A stretch of DNA of 40,729 bases, taken from the IMG/VR virus record IMGVR_UViG_3300025426_000061, positions 1 to 40,729 of that record; one strand, 5' to 3'. This DNA comes from a virus. Positions 24,001 through 29,600 of this stretch are shown here, piece after piece; positions within the stretch are counted from its first letter, which is position 1; each line of letters begins with the position of its first letter. Made by a program: the position numbers and the translations under genes. Under the pieces are notes generated by a model. That model searched no databases. It was not told the DNA's origin and saw only the letters and a list, made by a program, of their open reading frames with translations.

Positions 24001-25017
24001 ATTACTTTAGCATCTTCATTGATATCCTCAGACGTAATTACATTGATAACATTTGGATCTAATATTGTAACTCCAGGTATTGCATATATGCAATTTAAAG
24101 ACATGTTAAATCGTGTAAGTTACAAACGATTGAGTGCAACTAAGCAAACAACTCTGGCACAAAATTTACATTGGAATGATACTGTTATTGTTTTAACAGA
24201 TGCAAGTAATTTTGATGTTCCAAGTCCTGCAAATAATAAGCCAGGTGTTGTTGAAATCCGTGGAGAACGTATTGAATATTTTTCTAAAAACGGCAACACA
24301 CTAGGTCAATTACGCAGAGGCACATTGGGCACAGGTGTGTTTACAGTGAATCTAGTAGGTACACATGTACAAGATATCGGTGGTAGCGAAACTATTCCTT
24401 ATTCTGATTCTCAGACTGTAAAACAATACATAAGTGATGGCACAGATACTGTTGAATTAGATTTTATTCCAGCTAATGTGAATGAAATTGAAGTATTTGT
24501 CGGCGGATATAATACAGGAAGTGTGTGGACTAGCGGTGTTGATTACACAGTAGGAACTATTGTAAATCAAGGACCGTATACTTACAGATGTACAACTGCG
24601 CATACAAGTACTAATTTCTTTACAGATATTGCTAATTGGACATTCTTTATTGGAAATATACGTTTAAAGAAAGAATCATATAGCGTATTCAATATTAATA
24701 ATGCTCCTGAAAGCCCAGCGGGAGATGTTACATTCCCTGCTGATTTTACAGTAGACGGAACAACTGCAAAAATAACATTGTCTAATTTGTTAGATTTTGG
24801 AACTCAGATAACTGTAATTAAAAATACAGGTGTTGCGTGGGATAATTCTATAAGCATATTATATGATACATCCAATATTGGACAATTTTTAAGAGCAACA
24901 CCGGGCATTTGGTATAGTGAGTATAAGCAGATAAGTACTACACCAACTGGAACTTTTGATAGTGCTGGAGATACTATGGACAGTAGTTCTGGCGAAACAT
25001 TCGATCAAGGACAATAA
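9070..25017 (+). CDS. Giant baseplate-associated structural protein (5,315 residues)
   Basis: One uninterrupted 15.9-kb reading frame directly after gp6, the position of T4 gp7, though five times its length. The N-terminus (1-160) has the FLPKFYQSDANKKFLQATLDQ and EFYSWDPHIDWDKFVNFQNYYW motifs of large virion proteins of aquatic T4-like phages. A helical conserved block (DDVSEFKFYQGMIREKGTQN) lies near 1830-1890. Modules visible along the chain: Trp/Tyr-rich segments like carbohydrate-binding modules near residues 1428, 1558, 1740, 2358 and 5153; FG-GAP-like propeller repeats at about 2140-2915; GxGY...PxxTI repeats near 3330-3400 and 3715-3780; an ASCQRDVQYVVWALIYDLTYGGN domain near 4295-4320; a GERIEYF motif near 5065. 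It probably forms the outer wedge and a long adhesive arm. A gp7 role is inferred from position. It overlaps gp6 by eight bases. Confidence 0.75.
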   Translation: MANNNNPLGNTGLTVNFLPKFYQSDANKKFLQATLDQLYQPGSIKKINGYVGRENAKSATGADVYLTAADASRQNYQLEPAITVTDKIGNQTFFKDYIDYINQIGTFGGNTSNHARLNKQEFYSWDPHIDWDKFVNFQNYYWMPYGPDTIKIVGQQQAITSTYTVTVESELSNNEYLFTPNGFTRNPVLKLYRGQTYTFEITSPGNPFSFKTARSPGSDDRYVTSNIDNYAVENGTITFSVPLDAPTLLFYQSESDINLGGAIEVLDITADTYIDIANDMLGKKHYKLPDGTALSNGMKLAFEGNVIPAEYAVGEFYVEGVGVAIKLIPTTILEVVNPYTEEKTIPFDSDKFDSLPFSDASGYAGSSDYIVINRTSNDRNNWSRYNHWFHKDVIATSSTYNGNPVELDQTARAIRPIIEFDADLKLANYGTTAIDDIDIIDDYTTDAFSTIEGLFAYNVDGVALAEGQRIIFTADTDRLVKNKIFKVTFVDVLHLSKGSRQIHLVEIADPVEYQVATVKFGNKYQGKTFWYNGTSWIKSQQKLTVNQAPLFDVVDENGISFGDSSVYNGTTFVGTTLFSYKTGTGLSDTALGFPLSYRNISNIGDIVFNFTLATDTFQYKQTTSLITQAINVGYLVSQTYAGKTIYENGWQTCTAPNTQAAIRIYKNSGQTNNFNIDIFDDVSNLLDLVVRVYVNGIRLSPTLWKLVTNSDYVQVQLTTDIALTDVLTIRAFAAQPINSNGYYEIPVNLQNNPLNNVMGDFTLGEVADHVNSIVDNLATTFVGTFPGDSNLRDLGNVTQYGTKFVQHSGPLSLAIYHITNQSNNIVRSLEQARDDYNSFKRNFIKTASNLGIDGDPVVITNLILQKLNKDKPNTSPYYFSDMAPYGACVVTNLTVVDYRIKQYPLSSVFTLTTLSNKAVGVYYNGIQMIYGQDYTFDNSGFIVVQDSFTLTNGSTISTYEYDSTDGSFIPATPTKLGLWPAYVPQIYTDTTLVTPRTMIQGHDGSQVLAYGDYRDDLILELEKRIYNNIKVQYDPTIFDIADVIPSYNRPNDYTLSEFNDVLAPNFYKWVQLSGRDFTKPLSYDITNPFTYNYSESNAPDGRNIPGYWRGIYQYILDTDRPNLCPWEMLGFSIMPSWWVDLYGPAPYTGDNLPMWQDISQGLVRAPGVPPVKLSKYAKPFLMQHIPVDSDGLLFSPRESGLAYGTITPSIDNNFVFGDVSPVEGAWRRSSHYPFSVLITSILLTPAKTFGLVLDRSNISRNLAGQLVYKSTNLRVRPKDIVLPSIYSSAIRVQTAGVINYIVDHILNFIFSNNIKDYNQYSTDLTTMTSQISYRVGAFTSKEQFNLLLDSKTPQSAGSVFVPQENYHVNINSSSPIRRINYSGVIITKLQAGYEVKGYSITHPYFKYYPYTQTGQSINIGGISEAYSTWTAGQQYIANSVVLYNGRFYRALSTLTAGLTFDATSFAELSSLPIIGGQNAVLRKLWDRSNPITVPYGTEFSSIQDVVDFLQGYGEWLKDQGFVFDDFNTSLNNVSNWDTSAKEFLFWTTQNWTAGEDKWSDWTPNEPVPYGTIVRYNGDYYSALYNLAASAIFDPIKYTKLDGLSTVGSSVISLSPAANKLTFNVPLAVVDNISNQFYEYEIFKVDGTPLAPLFLDSFREGNIVSYSPRTDDGIYGASFYLIQNEHVITLDNSTIFNDVIYNPESGYRQERIKVSGHVSLDWYGGLDVPGFIFDQANIQQWQPWKDYALGDIVNYQGFYYAANASIPGVQFFDATNWNQLSSRPQAELIPNWTYKATQFTDFYSLDSDNFDNQQQKMAQHLIGYQKRQYLDNIIQDDVSEFKFYQGMIREKGTQNVLNKLFNVLSSDSEESLTFYEEWAIRAGQYGAAKAFEEIEFILDEGLFRSNPQGFELVNTIDTNLKNTFIIQQTPNDVYLTPLGYNSQPWPLLTTYYPFLRSAGYVNSKEIFLSLGYLPEIVNQDITSFNEGAYIWVAFEGPSWNLYRYTDIHLSITGVSYNLSTKTLTLTTQNLTGLSVGQWIGLSQVTILQGFYQITSVKLNTFTVTANLGNFPNPFNQSNELVVYSLVSQRTNSIDNLDSILTLKLNPGELVWTDDKGDGKWASWVYNPVYTLSNVNNQAAQNQLRFGNIIAVNNKGTLAAVGSSFGEIITYDKAGTVTPWVQRQIISAPYIATNIVFLLTGSISINGNVLTTTNAVTNMIGGLIEGPGIPYGTTIISVSAGTSVTISQTSTATVSSSTFTITASQNLPTTLSTSIAFSSGGTWMASASPLAGYAATNYLGAYTSVNTSTLSAGVVVSTGSGTNIAYWQALTTVLPNHTPTSTSAYWEQIYYLPVNSYGTWSIYNSYPNNTLVVYKSKLYQSNQALYGQTTINIYGTNTSGVITADTTAGLASGYEIIFSGFSFGGIIIGAPYYIVSVLSSTTFTVSGQQGSSNLSPLTTATNSAGAMTATQQPLPSPGSNSQWTDITSQATSAYVGLDTTYYLGGPAGQGVVSLYKKDANNNYFLIDTIVSPLFVTNENFGSNLVFGTNELYVSATGYKNSSNVTVGAVYKLKYSTIIQQSTSYNPAGSSFGTLKVASTSGIRVGMSLVNPAFVSGQTVISVVDSTTLLLSGSPDSIPSGIIQFAVTGWGYDFTEFYTGSVSGGNFGSAISLSQDGSTLAISASGGTQNGLVKIYKNSGTGFSLLQTITGTDLDFGISTSISNSGTYIAISDDTATTPGFVQRGGVSVYSYANNTYSSYYSLVPHIPETNGHFGNKISFMNDYETLVVFSQYGDTRIITTFDNNKTTFDKNSTDFVYNQVNGGRIDVYDVYATKWVFSESLTKSNPVVSAGEFVINDVYQILTLGTTDFTKVGASTNAIGVTFTATGDGAGTGTAALKTNETIELDGYGSGFAVGSNHILVGLPEAVDQGYVSGRVVDYGKPENTFTWTVDHTEVDKPDVTKIKKAFLYNRITGELLTHLDVVDIAQGKVPGPADEEIMYKAFYDPAVYNTFSGSTSPNSSAAWTTDQVGQLWWDLRTAKIIDAYEDDPVYRNTNWSTLATGSTIDIYEWIGTKYKPSQWDAQADTPAGLALNISGTSLYGDNQYSIRTTYNTVTKSTVTTYYYWVKNKKFIPNVSGRHMAAQDVSSLISNPRGQGYTYLALTGPNSFSLINAKQYLSSNNVVLSIQYWTGTKTDQNIHSHWKIISDDPTTYIPTVVEQKWIDSLCGKDIAGREVPDPRLPPKIRYGIENRPRQGMFVNRFEALKQFVELTNQILAENQIVESDNIAPLETYDPQPSIISGLYDAVFSVDTDLSYASVGNFTRPSITPVVNNGKITGVVINSSGKGYITSINGTATAPFLTVNGVGEGAVVQAVLNAKGQIIGANIISPGEGYTANTTTITVRDYSALVQSDSQANGNWSIYSYDPVQQSWNRTLTQSYDVRNYWNYSDWYGSYVDTNGKTIFTATQFTVATFAVANLTGLNAINASIGDTVKVRNSNNGGWELLYKYANSTSVDWTQSYATVGIQNGTIQLSSSLYQLANTDLGFDNTIYDSTGFDKVAATELRIILNTLKNNIFTKENNLNGSYSDIFFAGVRYALSEQPYVDWIFKTSFVKAQHNVGALDRPVTYKPDNLANFEDYVNEVKPYKTKIREYVSNYNSIDPAQLPITDFDLQPIYENGVVKVIDTYVSNGKLQSQDGAVSTYPWNFWLTNAGFEVIDLKLTSNGSNYITEPQVVFTSDSGSGATARAFISNGQVSRIVLLTSGSGYLSAPTVTINGGLLQTGVAATASAIIGNSVVRGTLVGMKFDRVDSTYFITQRTKTETFTGSGSQLQFLLTWGPDITLGASTVTINNILVLRDTYKMSVLSSTASGYTTYYGMIQFNTAPVKGSSISVTYQINQALLKATDRIQYLYSPTTGELGKDLAQLMTGVDYGGVVVNGIGFKLSTGWDSLPYFTDAWDTYDETFTDYNVIVDANTNTFTLPYTPAAGVQLNLYRTQTHTDSYQSDGVTTVYNYSLSDILPYVTVVNNLATTSVTAVGSLTIAVSSTASLKLNDVVTLANYSAFSYDTTVAGINGNTVTLSNIIYEAIPQGTYITFTRTLVQPTDVIINSDGQIKLTNLSNSKILSGTIINIIGQLNPVRLDDPYYNINPFIQDLVNAFAYDTAFTVMGVTSNLQSIFVALEILDQVTTYGFDPAATAFSVTSIANEILAIPAVAANANAISTINTNLANIVGIIKQTNNGVIPTPEFPAPSGTNTGIINAGILLFDNIPYIQAEMVAYITTTYPSVNYNHASCQRDVQYVVWALIYDLTYGGNSQTTHAGLRYWLYNSVLNVEPVNYWEDVYTHFKTICLDIITNTAFSSLQNIFTQYINTGLNGGSAATTSITNNINTFLTIIGSPNKPTVTATAPTLTNASVALQNVATAILTATGLTPTYNTSAIVNTFLSNGISDSNGVVTKTFSISTPYTSIDGGASFTTLDSEIDDGGSANSNSPTVTDEGGTASSTAFIVNAGDEFIIRQTTSDGSIAPKATDYDTSLSGGDTSQLNGIYLTATGLAADDIIVDGDDLITPTTSPAPEEVVPGQVVDAVAIKVFDKPNNGAATMRTDNYIADGTTTSFALSQQPNSKGAVIVKLNDTVKTLNVDYTVDYRNRLVVFSSAPSANTQISLFSIGFNGSNILDIDHFIGDGYTTEFVSNAKWQNLITTLVYVDGVVASPQVFETNNSYDFSNAVAFRFSVAPAAGALVSFIVVAGSQQTFAITKVETVATNGATTYTLQNQIGNALPNESNMIVRVDQNILPAPVNSYFTIGSNRLNYTIDSTKFVPFAVLITNIVVYVGNVTLVQGTDYIVDLSGITVKINKSIYKTYSGQTLIVSIITNEGYTFNPATNQITFAQAYDNTHLVQVISSYQHDILNIERTAVSVTSDAELTPNSASFYYYQSAAGGLIQLDRPVINDYYVWVIKNSTLLTPTVEYKLNDDLQSITLASSLISSDVITLITFGSNIVTPGIAYMQFKDMLNRVSYKRLSATKQTTLAQNLHWNDTVIVLTDASNFDVPSPANNKPGVVEIRGERIEYFSKNGNTLGQLRRGTLGTGVFTVNLVGTHVQDIGGSETIPYSDSQTVKQYISDGTDTVELDFIPANVNEIEVFVGGYNTGSVWTSGVDYTVGTIVNQGPYTYRCTTAHTSTNFFTDIANWTFFIGNIRLKKESYSVFNINNAPESPAGDVTFPADFTVDGTTAKITLSNLLDFGTQITVIKNTGVAWDNSISILYDTSNIGQFLRATPGIWYSEYKQISTTPTGTFDSAGDTMDSSSGETFDQGQ
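10369..10392. repeat. Perfect 24-bp palindrome inside the giant gene
   Basis: The 24 bases read identically on both strands, with no loop or mismatch. They consist of interleaved GAT, ATC and CGAT units and encode an Ile-Asp-Asp-Ile-Asp-Ile-Ile-Asp-Asp run. It may be a by-product of the Asp/Ile-rich peptide with GAT and ATC codons, or a hairpin in the mRNA. Confidence 0.85.
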
Positions 25018-25020
25018 AAA

Positions 25021-27708
25021 ATGACGCAACAGACCATTAATATAGGTACAATAGCAGGGGATCACACAGGTGATAGTTTGCGTACTGCTGGACAAAAAAT
25101 AAATGCAAATTTTGCAGAATTGTATACAAGCGTAGCACAATCAGCAATTCCTGCTCAAGCAAGTAATGCCGGAAAAGTTTTAATTACTAACGGAACAAAT
25201 TTTAATTGGCAACAACTTAATAATATAAGCAATGGTAATGTTAGTGTTTACGTTGATAGTTATGGTAATTTAAATATTCCAGGTAACATTATTCTTAGTA
25301 GCACAAGTCCAAGTGTGTTATTATCTAATACTAGTTCTCTTATTGTACCAACATTAAACTTTTCAGATACTAGTATTCAAACTACTGCATATTTAGGAAC
25401 TGCTACAGTAGCTCAAATAGGAGGTGTTAAACCTGACGGAAGTACAATTACTATCACTAATGGAGTCATAAGTGCAGTACCAGGAGCGTATGTGCTACCA
25501 ACTGCTAGTCTAACAGTATTAGGTGGCGTCAAAGTTGATGGAAGTACAATTACTATTACTAATGGAGTTATTACTAGCCACAGTACTTACAGTTTACCTA
25601 ATGCAACTAATAGTGTATTAGGCGGTGTCAAAGTTGACGGTACAACAATTACAGCTAACAATGGAGTTATTACAGCAACCGCATATTCACTACCAACTGC
25701 TACAACAATCGCATTGGGCGGTGTTAAAGTTGATGGTACAAGCATAGCAATTAATAACGGAGTAATTAGCACAGGAGTACTAACTAGTAGTCAAGTTACA
25801 TCGGCATTAGGTTTTACACCATATAATGCTACAAATCCAAACAATTATGTTTCAATAGGATCTTTTAGTGTTAGTACAAATGCGGCTAGCGGAGCAGGTA
25901 GTTTAACTTATAATAATTCAACTGGTGCTTTTACATTTACACCTCCTGCGGCTTATACATTGCCAACTGCTACAACAAGTACATTAGGTGGTGTAAAAGT
26001 TGATGGTACAAGTGTAACAATATCTAGTGGAATTATTAGTGTTCCTGCTGTAGCTACTATTGGACAAAACAGCGGAATTGCTACTTTAGATAGCACTGGC
26101 AAATTATCTGCTTCACAAATTCCTAGTAGTTTAACTGGAGCAGTTGTTTTCAAAGGTGCATGGAATGCAAACACAAATAATCCAACATTGGCAAACGGTA
26201 CAGGTACAGCTGGTTGGGAATATGTAGTTAGTGTTGCTGGAACAGCATTGGGTTATACATTTAATCCTGGAGATTATGTAATTTATAACGGAACTACTTG
26301 GCAACAAATTCCAAATGGTAGTACAATATCTGCTAGTACATTAACTGGCACAACGTTAGCATCTAATGTTACAAGTTCAAGTTTAACTAGTGTAGGAACA
26401 TTGACAAACTTAACAGTAACAAATACTATTAATGGAAGCATTACTGGTAATGCCGCAACAGTATCTAGTATTAGTGGAAATACATTAACTATTGGACAAG
26501 TCACTGGAGCATTAGGTTATACTCCATTACAATCAAATAGTTTAAGTGTAGTAACTAATGCGGCTAGCGGTGCAGGTTCGTTAACATATCTTAATAATGT
26601 GTTTACATTTACACCTCCTGCGGCTTATTCATTACCGACAGCAAGTGCTTTGCAGTTAGGCGGTGTTAAAGTAGATGGAACCACTATTACAATTAGCGGA
26701 GGTATAATTAGTTCTGCTCAATATACTTTACCAACAGCTACTACAAGTGTGTTGGGCGGTGTTAAAGTAGACGGAACTACTGTTACAATTAATAATGGAG
26801 TAATTAGTAGTGCTAGTGCTTATTCATTACCAACAGCTACTACAAGTGTATTAGGTGGTGTTAAGATAGATGGCAATACTATTTCAATTACTAACGGAAT
26901 TATCAGTGCTAACTATACAAATTATTCATTACCAACAGCTACTACAAGTGTGTTGGGCGGTGTTAAAGTAGACGGAACTACTGTTACAATTAATAATGGA
27001 GTAATTAGTAGTGCTAGTGCTTATTCATTACCAACAGCTACTACAAGTGTATTAGGTGGTGTTAAAGTAGATGGAACTACTATTACAATCAGCGGAGGTG
27101 TAATTAGTTCTGCTCAATATACGTTACCAACAGCAAGCACTACAGTTTCTGGCGGAATTAAAATTGATGGCTCGACTTTAACGTTTAATGGCAGCGGCCA
27201 ACTAGTTGCTAACTATACAAATTATTCATTACCAACAGCTACTACGAGCATATTAGGTGGCGTAAAAGTTGATGGAACTACTGTTACAATTAATAACGGA
27301 ACAATTAGTTCTGTACAACCAATTGGATTACAAACTCGTTCAACAGTCCAAGTAATTACTTCAGTACTAGCCAACCAAGCTAGCACAACAGCTACTACTG
27401 CAATGGCAAAAGGTTATGCATTATATAGTATTCAATCATCTGCTGGCGCATGGGTAACTGTTTACACAAGTGCAACTGCACAATCAAATGATAGTTCAAG
27501 ATCAATAACAACAGACCCAACACCAGGTAGCGGCGTTGTTGCTGAATCAATAACTACTACAGCAACTACAACATATTTTACACCAGCAGTTTATGGTTAT
27601 AATGCAGATCCTACTATTAGTGCAACAACTTATTTAAAAATTTATAATAACAATGGATCAAGCCAAGTTATTACTGTGACATTAACTTATCTTAAATTAG
27701 AAATATAA
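25021..27708 (+). CDS. Repeat-rich tail fibre protein
   Basis: An 895-residue fibre. The N-terminus INIGTIAGDHTGDSLRTAGQKINANFAELY (5-37) is a known start of T4-like fibre proteins and probably the docking part. The shaft holds 12 copies of a roughly 33-residue unit built on LPTATTSVLGGVKVDGTTVTINNGVIS, with two larger duplicated segments (AASGAGSLTY...FTFTPPAAY) between copies. The last 125 residues form a non-repetitive tip with QVITSVLANQAS and ALYSIQSSAGAWVTVYTSA, a C-terminal domain found in several fibres and probably the receptor-binding or trimerisation part. It starts three bases after the giant gene and lies one base before the peptidase gene, so all three are probably co-translated late. 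Confidence 0.75.
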   Translation: MTQQTINIGTIAGDHTGDSLRTAGQKINANFAELYTSVAQSAIPAQASNAGKVLITNGTNFNWQQLNNISNGNVSVYVDSYGNLNIPGNIILSSTSPSVLLSNTSSLIVPTLNFSDTSIQTTAYLGTATVAQIGGVKPDGSTITITNGVISAVPGAYVLPTASLTVLGGVKVDGSTITITNGVITSHSTYSLPNATNSVLGGVKVDGTTITANNGVITATAYSLPTATTIALGGVKVDGTSIAINNGVISTGVLTSSQVTSALGFTPYNATNPNNYVSIGSFSVSTNAASGAGSLTYNNSTGAFTFTPPAAYTLPTATTSTLGGVKVDGTSVTISSGIISVPAVATIGQNSGIATLDSTGKLSASQIPSSLTGAVVFKGAWNANTNNPTLANGTGTAGWEYVVSVAGTALGYTFNPGDYVIYNGTTWQQIPNGSTISASTLTGTTLASNVTSSSLTSVGTLTNLTVTNTINGSITGNAATVSSISGNTLTIGQVTGALGYTPLQSNSLSVVTNAASGAGSLTYLNNVFTFTPPAAYSLPTASALQLGGVKVDGTTITISGGIISSAQYTLPTATTSVLGGVKVDGTTVTINNGVISSASAYSLPTATTSVLGGVKIDGNTISITNGIISANYTNYSLPTATTSVLGGVKVDGTTVTINNGVISSASAYSLPTATTSVLGGVKVDGTTITISGGVISSAQYTLPTASTTVSGGIKIDGSTLTFNGSGQLVANYTNYSLPTATTSILGGVKVDGTTVTINNGTISSVQPIGLQTRSTVQVITSVLANQASTTATTAMAKGYALYSIQSSAGAWVTVYTSATAQSNDSSRSITTDPTPGSGVVAESITTTATTTYFTPAVYGYNADPTISATTYLKIYNNNGSSQVITVTLTYLKLEI
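26728..26864 (+). repeat. 137-bp perfect direct repeat, copy 1
   Basis: Identical to 26929-27065, at an offset of 201 bases (67 codons, two protein repeat units). Other units of this fibre agree in protein but differ at many third positions, so this perfect DNA identity points to a recent duplication or gene conversion within the fibre shaft. Confidence 0.9.
26929..27065 (+). repeat. 137-bp perfect direct repeat, copy 2
   Basis: Second copy of 26728-26864. The identity ends at an A in place of G in a GTTAA(A/G) run. Because the offset is a multiple of three, recombination between the copies would delete or add 67 residues without a frameshift. Confidence 0.9.
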
Positions 27709-27709
27709 T

Positions 27710-28936
27710 ATGGACTTTAAACCAGCTAACCTTGTTCCAATAGATATAACAGATCCTAATACAGGGGCAGTGCCAAATGCATTGCCAGTTAACGGATATC
27801 TTACACCACCTCAAATTGCCACGGCATACGGTTTGCCTGCAAGTACTGGCTATGGAGTTAAAATTGGAATTATTAGTTTAGGCGGCGGATTTTTACAAAG
27901 CGATCTTAATAAATCTTTTGCGGACTTACAAAATGCTGGATTAATTTCTTCTTCGTTAACAGTTCCAACAATACAACAAAAATTGTTTGATGGAGCATCC
28001 GGTACTTTTAGTTCTACTGACGGATCCAGCGGTGAAAATACTGTTGATATTTTTTGTATAGCTACTATTGCTCCTCAGGCTAACATTACAATATATATTG
28101 GGCAAACTTGGACAAGCCCTATCAATCAAGCTATAGCAGATGGTTGCCATATAATCAGTATTAGTTGGGGAACTTCTGAATCTAGTGATTTCTTATCAAC
28201 ACAATTTTCTACGGCACTTAATAACAAACAAACAATACTTATTGCATCTGGAGATTCAGGGTCTGAATGGTACACAGGCGCTGGCAGTTTATCGGTTGGT
28301 TATCCAGAATCGAGCCCGTTAGTAATTTCAGTAGGCGGAACAAAACTTACACTAACGGGTTCCAACGCCAGGTCAGCAGAAACAGATGATAATAGAGATT
28401 CAAATTTTGGAACAACTTGGGGAGGCGGTGGTGGCCTGAGCACATTGTTTTCTTTACCAAGTTGGCAAACTGGATTAAACTATACAAAAATTACAAACGG
28501 AGTCACAGGAAGCCCTACATCATTAACTGTAAGAGGAGTTCCTGATATTTCGGCTCCAATGAATGTATATGCATTATATTTTAATGGATCGGCCGCTGGT
28601 TACGGCGGCACTAGTCTAGCATGTCCTGTGATGGCCGGAATGTTAGCTAGATTTCAGCAACTAACAGGTGTACAACGATCTAGTGTTGACTATAACACAC
28701 TTTTTTACTCTAATCCTAGTGCATTCTATGATATTACAGTAGGATCTAATAATGATGTAATTACTACAGGATATGCAGGAACAACAGGATGGGATTGTGT
28801 AACAGGTTTAGGCCCACCAATTGGGGCTTCTTTATATTCAAAACTTCGACCTAATGTAACTTTTCCTAAACATAATTACGGATTCCGCCCAACATCTGGA
28901 GCAGTTTATCCAAGAAAAACTACCGGTGCTCGATAG
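27710..28936 (+). CDS. S53 family (sedolisin-type) serine-carboxyl peptidase
   Basis: A 408-residue peptidase with the full S53 catalytic set. The Glu/Asp pair appears in GENTVDIF (E109, D113), the oxyanion Asp in IASGDSG (D182), and the nucleophile in the GYGGTSLACP motif (S302). The calcium site ending is also present: FYDITVGSN (D341, I342) and TGWDCVTGLGPP (D362). The start resembles a mature sedolisin (LTPPQIATAYGLP at 31-43, then YGVKIGIISLGGG). The usual propeptide of about 180 residues is missing, as is any signal peptide. A basic, Pro/Gly-containing tail follows the catalytic domain (380-408). The gene sits between fibre genes, one base after the preceding stop, so it is made with virion proteins. 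A place on the tail, attacking host surface proteins, is plausible; processing of virion proteins is the alternative. Confidence 0.88.
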   Translation: MDFKPANLVPIDITDPNTGAVPNALPVNGYLTPPQIATAYGLPASTGYGVKIGIISLGGGFLQSDLNKSFADLQNAGLISSSLTVPTIQQKLFDGASGTFSSTDGSSGENTVDIFCIATIAPQANITIYIGQTWTSPINQAIADGCHIISISWGTSESSDFLSTQFSTALNNKQTILIASGDSGSEWYTGAGSLSVGYPESSPLVISVGGTKLTLTGSNARSAETDDNRDSNFGTTWGGGGGLSTLFSLPSWQTGLNYTKITNGVTGSPTSLTVRGVPDISAPMNVYALYFNGSAAGYGGTSLACPVMAGMLARFQQLTGVQRSSVDYNTLFYSNPSAFYDITVGSNNDVITTGYAGTTGWDCVTGLGPPIGASLYSKLRPNVTFPKHNYGFRPTSGAVYPRKTTGAR

Positions 28937-28960
28937 TTAAACTAGCACATAATTGATACG

Positions 28961-28968
28961 GATAAATA
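28961..28968 (+). promoter_or_regulatory. T4-type late promoter box (GATAAATA)
   Basis: GATAAATA lies in the 52-base gap after the peptidase gene, 20 bases before the next ATG, with a purine-rich AAAGAGAGA ribosome binding site between them. It is identical to the boxes at 5539 and 33142 and probably starts a late transcript for the 202-residue protein and the first two paralogous fibres. Confidence 0.7.
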
Positions 28969-28988
28969 TAAGATAAAGAGAGATTGAT

Positions 28989-29597
28989 ATGCAGACTAAA
29001 GACGCAACAGGAATACATATTGAGGGACATATTAAGATATATGACCCTGAATCTAAAGAAATTTACATTGACAAACGCAATGCAATTCACTACGAAAATA
29101 TTAGTGTAGCTTTAGCACAAAGTCTAGCAGACAGCGGCAACGGCTTTGTTTACAATATGGCTTTTGGCAATGGCGGAACAAGTATCGATCCAACAGGAAT
29201 TATTACATACCTTACACCAAATACTAGCGGAACAAATGCTAGTCTTTACAATCAAACATACGCAAAAGTAGTTAATCAAAATAGTGCAAACAACACAGAT
29301 CCTACTAGAAATTTTATTGAAACAAGACACACTACTGGTACAAACTATACAGATTTATTTGTAACTTGTTTGTTAGACTACGGTGAGCCAAGCACTCAAA
29401 GTGCGTTCGATGTGGTAAACAACAGCAACAGTCAATTTGTTTTTGATGAACTAGGTTTGCAGGCTTACAATAGTAACGGTTCGTCATTATTGCTAACACA
29501 TGTTATTTTTCACCCTGTATTAAAAAGTCTTAACAGACTGGTTCAAATAGATTATACAGTACGTATTCAAAGTTTAACTGGATTGGTAGGAGTATAA
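28989..29597 (+). CDS. Probable virion structural protein, unrecognised family
   Basis: A 202-residue protein with no enzyme motif. It starts with a hydrophilic beta-rich segment (GIHIEGHIKIYDPESKEIYIDKRN), has a helix around AIHYENISVALAQSLADS, and then a GFVYNMAFGNGG motif followed by Thr/Asn-rich beta sequence. The last third (SQFVFDELGLQAY, LLTHVIFHPV, RLVQIDYTVRIQSLTG) reads as a beta sandwich. I associate similar small proteins with the fibre regions of aquatic T4-like phages, where they are annotated only as structural. It heads a late transcript and is followed three bases later by a fibre gene, so a connector or fibre-base role is likely but unproven. It does not resemble T4 gp8, gp9 or gp11 at motif level. 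Confidence 0.55.
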   Translation: MQTKDATGIHIEGHIKIYDPESKEIYIDKRNAIHYENISVALAQSLADSGNGFVYNMAFGNGGTSIDPTGIITYLTPNTSGTNASLYNQTYAKVVNQNSANNTDPTRNFIETRHTTGTNYTDLFVTCLLDYGEPSTQSAFDVVNNSNSQFVFDELGLQAYNSNGSSLLLTHVIFHPVLKSLNRLVQIDYTVRIQSLTGLVGV

Positions 29598-29600
29598 TAG

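Noticed and set aside
25400-27300. Regularly spaced repeats that could suggest a CRISPR-like or tandem-repeat array.
   Set aside because: They are in-frame codons of a 33-residue fibre repeat with degenerate third positions, not identical repeats with unique spacers.
28926-28948. GTGCT...AGCAC arms around the peptidase stop codon as a terminator.
   Set aside because: Only a five-base stem with a 13-base interior, mostly AT-rich and without a following T run.
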